From Desulfuromonadaceae bacterium (GTDB taxonomy: Bacteria > Desulfobacterota > Desulfuromonadia > Desulfuromonadales > SZUA-540), in the NCBI GenBank assembly GCA_003250235.1, contig QKGY01000280.1, positions 1 through 5,710 on the forward strand: DNA of 5,710 bases, given 5' to 3'. How positions within the stretch are numbered: position 1 is the stretch's first letter; each line of letters starts with the position of its first letter. Both the position numbers and the translations under genes were made by a program. The notes beneath the pieces are model-generated. The model was not told where the DNA came from. It was given only the letters and a program-made list of their open reading frames with translations, and did no database searches. This document shows, one piece after another, positions 5,406 to 5,710 of the stretch.

Positions 5406-5420
5406 CTCCTCCTCCTTTTT
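5406..5420 (-). promoter_or_regulatory. Strong ribosome binding site of the binding-protein gene
   Basis: The bases before the ATG read AAAAAGGAGGAGGAG on the minus strand, with AGGAGG ending 5 nt from the start. It is far stronger than anything before the permease gene, as expected for a subunit made in excess. Confidence 0.7.
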
Positions 5421-5464
5421 AGGGTGTATGGAACCATGGACAGCGACCTCTTCACCCGCCGGGG

Positions 5465-5710
5465 TCAGAGGACCTGCTGTAGAAACTGTCGGGTCCTTTC
5501 GTGGACGGGATGGGTAAAGAACTGCTGCGCAGGAGCCATCTCGACAAGCCGTCCCTGGTCGAGCAGAACCACCCGGTCTCCGACCTCCCGGGCAAACCCC
5601 ATCTCATGGGTCACCACGATCATGGTCATCCCTTCCCGGGCCAGCGAGCGCATCACCTCCAGCACCTCGCCGATCATTTCGGGGTCGAGGGCGCTGGTGG
5701 CCTCGTCGAA
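5465..5710 (-). CDS. Amino-acid-type ABC transporter ATPase (GlnQ/HisP family), C-terminal part only
   Basis: The last 81 codons of an ATPase whose first two thirds lie beyond the window edge; the family is usually about 240 residues. The visible part opens in Walker B and the D-loop (FDEATSALDPE), then EVLEVMRSLAREGMTMIVVTHEM with the H-loop His, then GFAREVGDRVVLLDQGRLVE and an FFTHP..ERTRQFL ending. This ending is characteristic of the polar amino acid subfamily. The Walker B/D-loop junction has Ala where GlnQ-type proteins usually have Pro (DEPTSALD), a harmless variant also seen in methionine ATPases. It would energise the importer by binding the EAA loop of the permease at 3610-4509. 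An ATG at 5677 is internal, not the start. The stop is 59 bases before the binding-protein gene. Confidence 0.95.
   Translation of the reverse strand, partial: FDEATSALDPEMIGEVLEVMRSLAREGMTMIVVTHEMGFAREVGDRVVLLDQGRLVEMAPAQQFFTHPVHERTRQFLQQVL

Overview
The window holds parts of two gene clusters, both on the minus strand, so transcription runs from high to low coordinates. The sequence is moderately GC-rich. A DUF3365/Tll0287-like c-heme sensor next to PATAN (DUF4388) proteins and CheY/PilH-type regulators points to a Gram-negative environmental bacterium, most likely Desulfuromonadota (Geobacter/Desulfuromonas-like). That placement is an inference from gene content, not from a marker gene.

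Right part (about 3610-5710): a polar amino-acid-type ABC importer in the order ATPase (only its last 81 codons are in the window), periplasmic family-3 solute-binding protein, and a single HisM/GlnP-type permease. The gaps are 59 and 62 bases. An 11-bp perfect GC-rich hairpin without a T-tract lies between the binding-protein and permease genes, where such structures often let the binding protein be made in excess. A GC-rich stem followed by six T's (3446 to 3415, minus strand) is the probable operon terminator. The binding protein keeps the conserved Arg but appears to lack other usual alpha-amino-acid anchors, so its ligand is open.

Middle (2933-3609): 677 bases with no convincing gene. 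It holds the ABC terminator, several inverted repeats, and a weak promoter candidate just upstream of the next operon.

Left part (1-2932): a small signalling operon. In transcription order it encodes a PilH/CheY-like single-domain response regulator; a PATAN-like protein translationally coupled to it through a GTGA overlap; and a membrane sensor with a periplasmic DUF3365 domain carrying a CxxCH heme-c motif, which ends straight after its HAMP domain. After a 128-base gap with an intrinsic terminator comes a second response regulator, a REC-linker-PATAN protein cut by the window edge. No histidine kinase, CheA, CheW or methyl-accepting domain is visible. Together these look like the sensing and response parts of a heme/redox-responsive chemosensory or type IV pilus-control module whose kinase lies outside the window. 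This is the most interesting part of the sequence.
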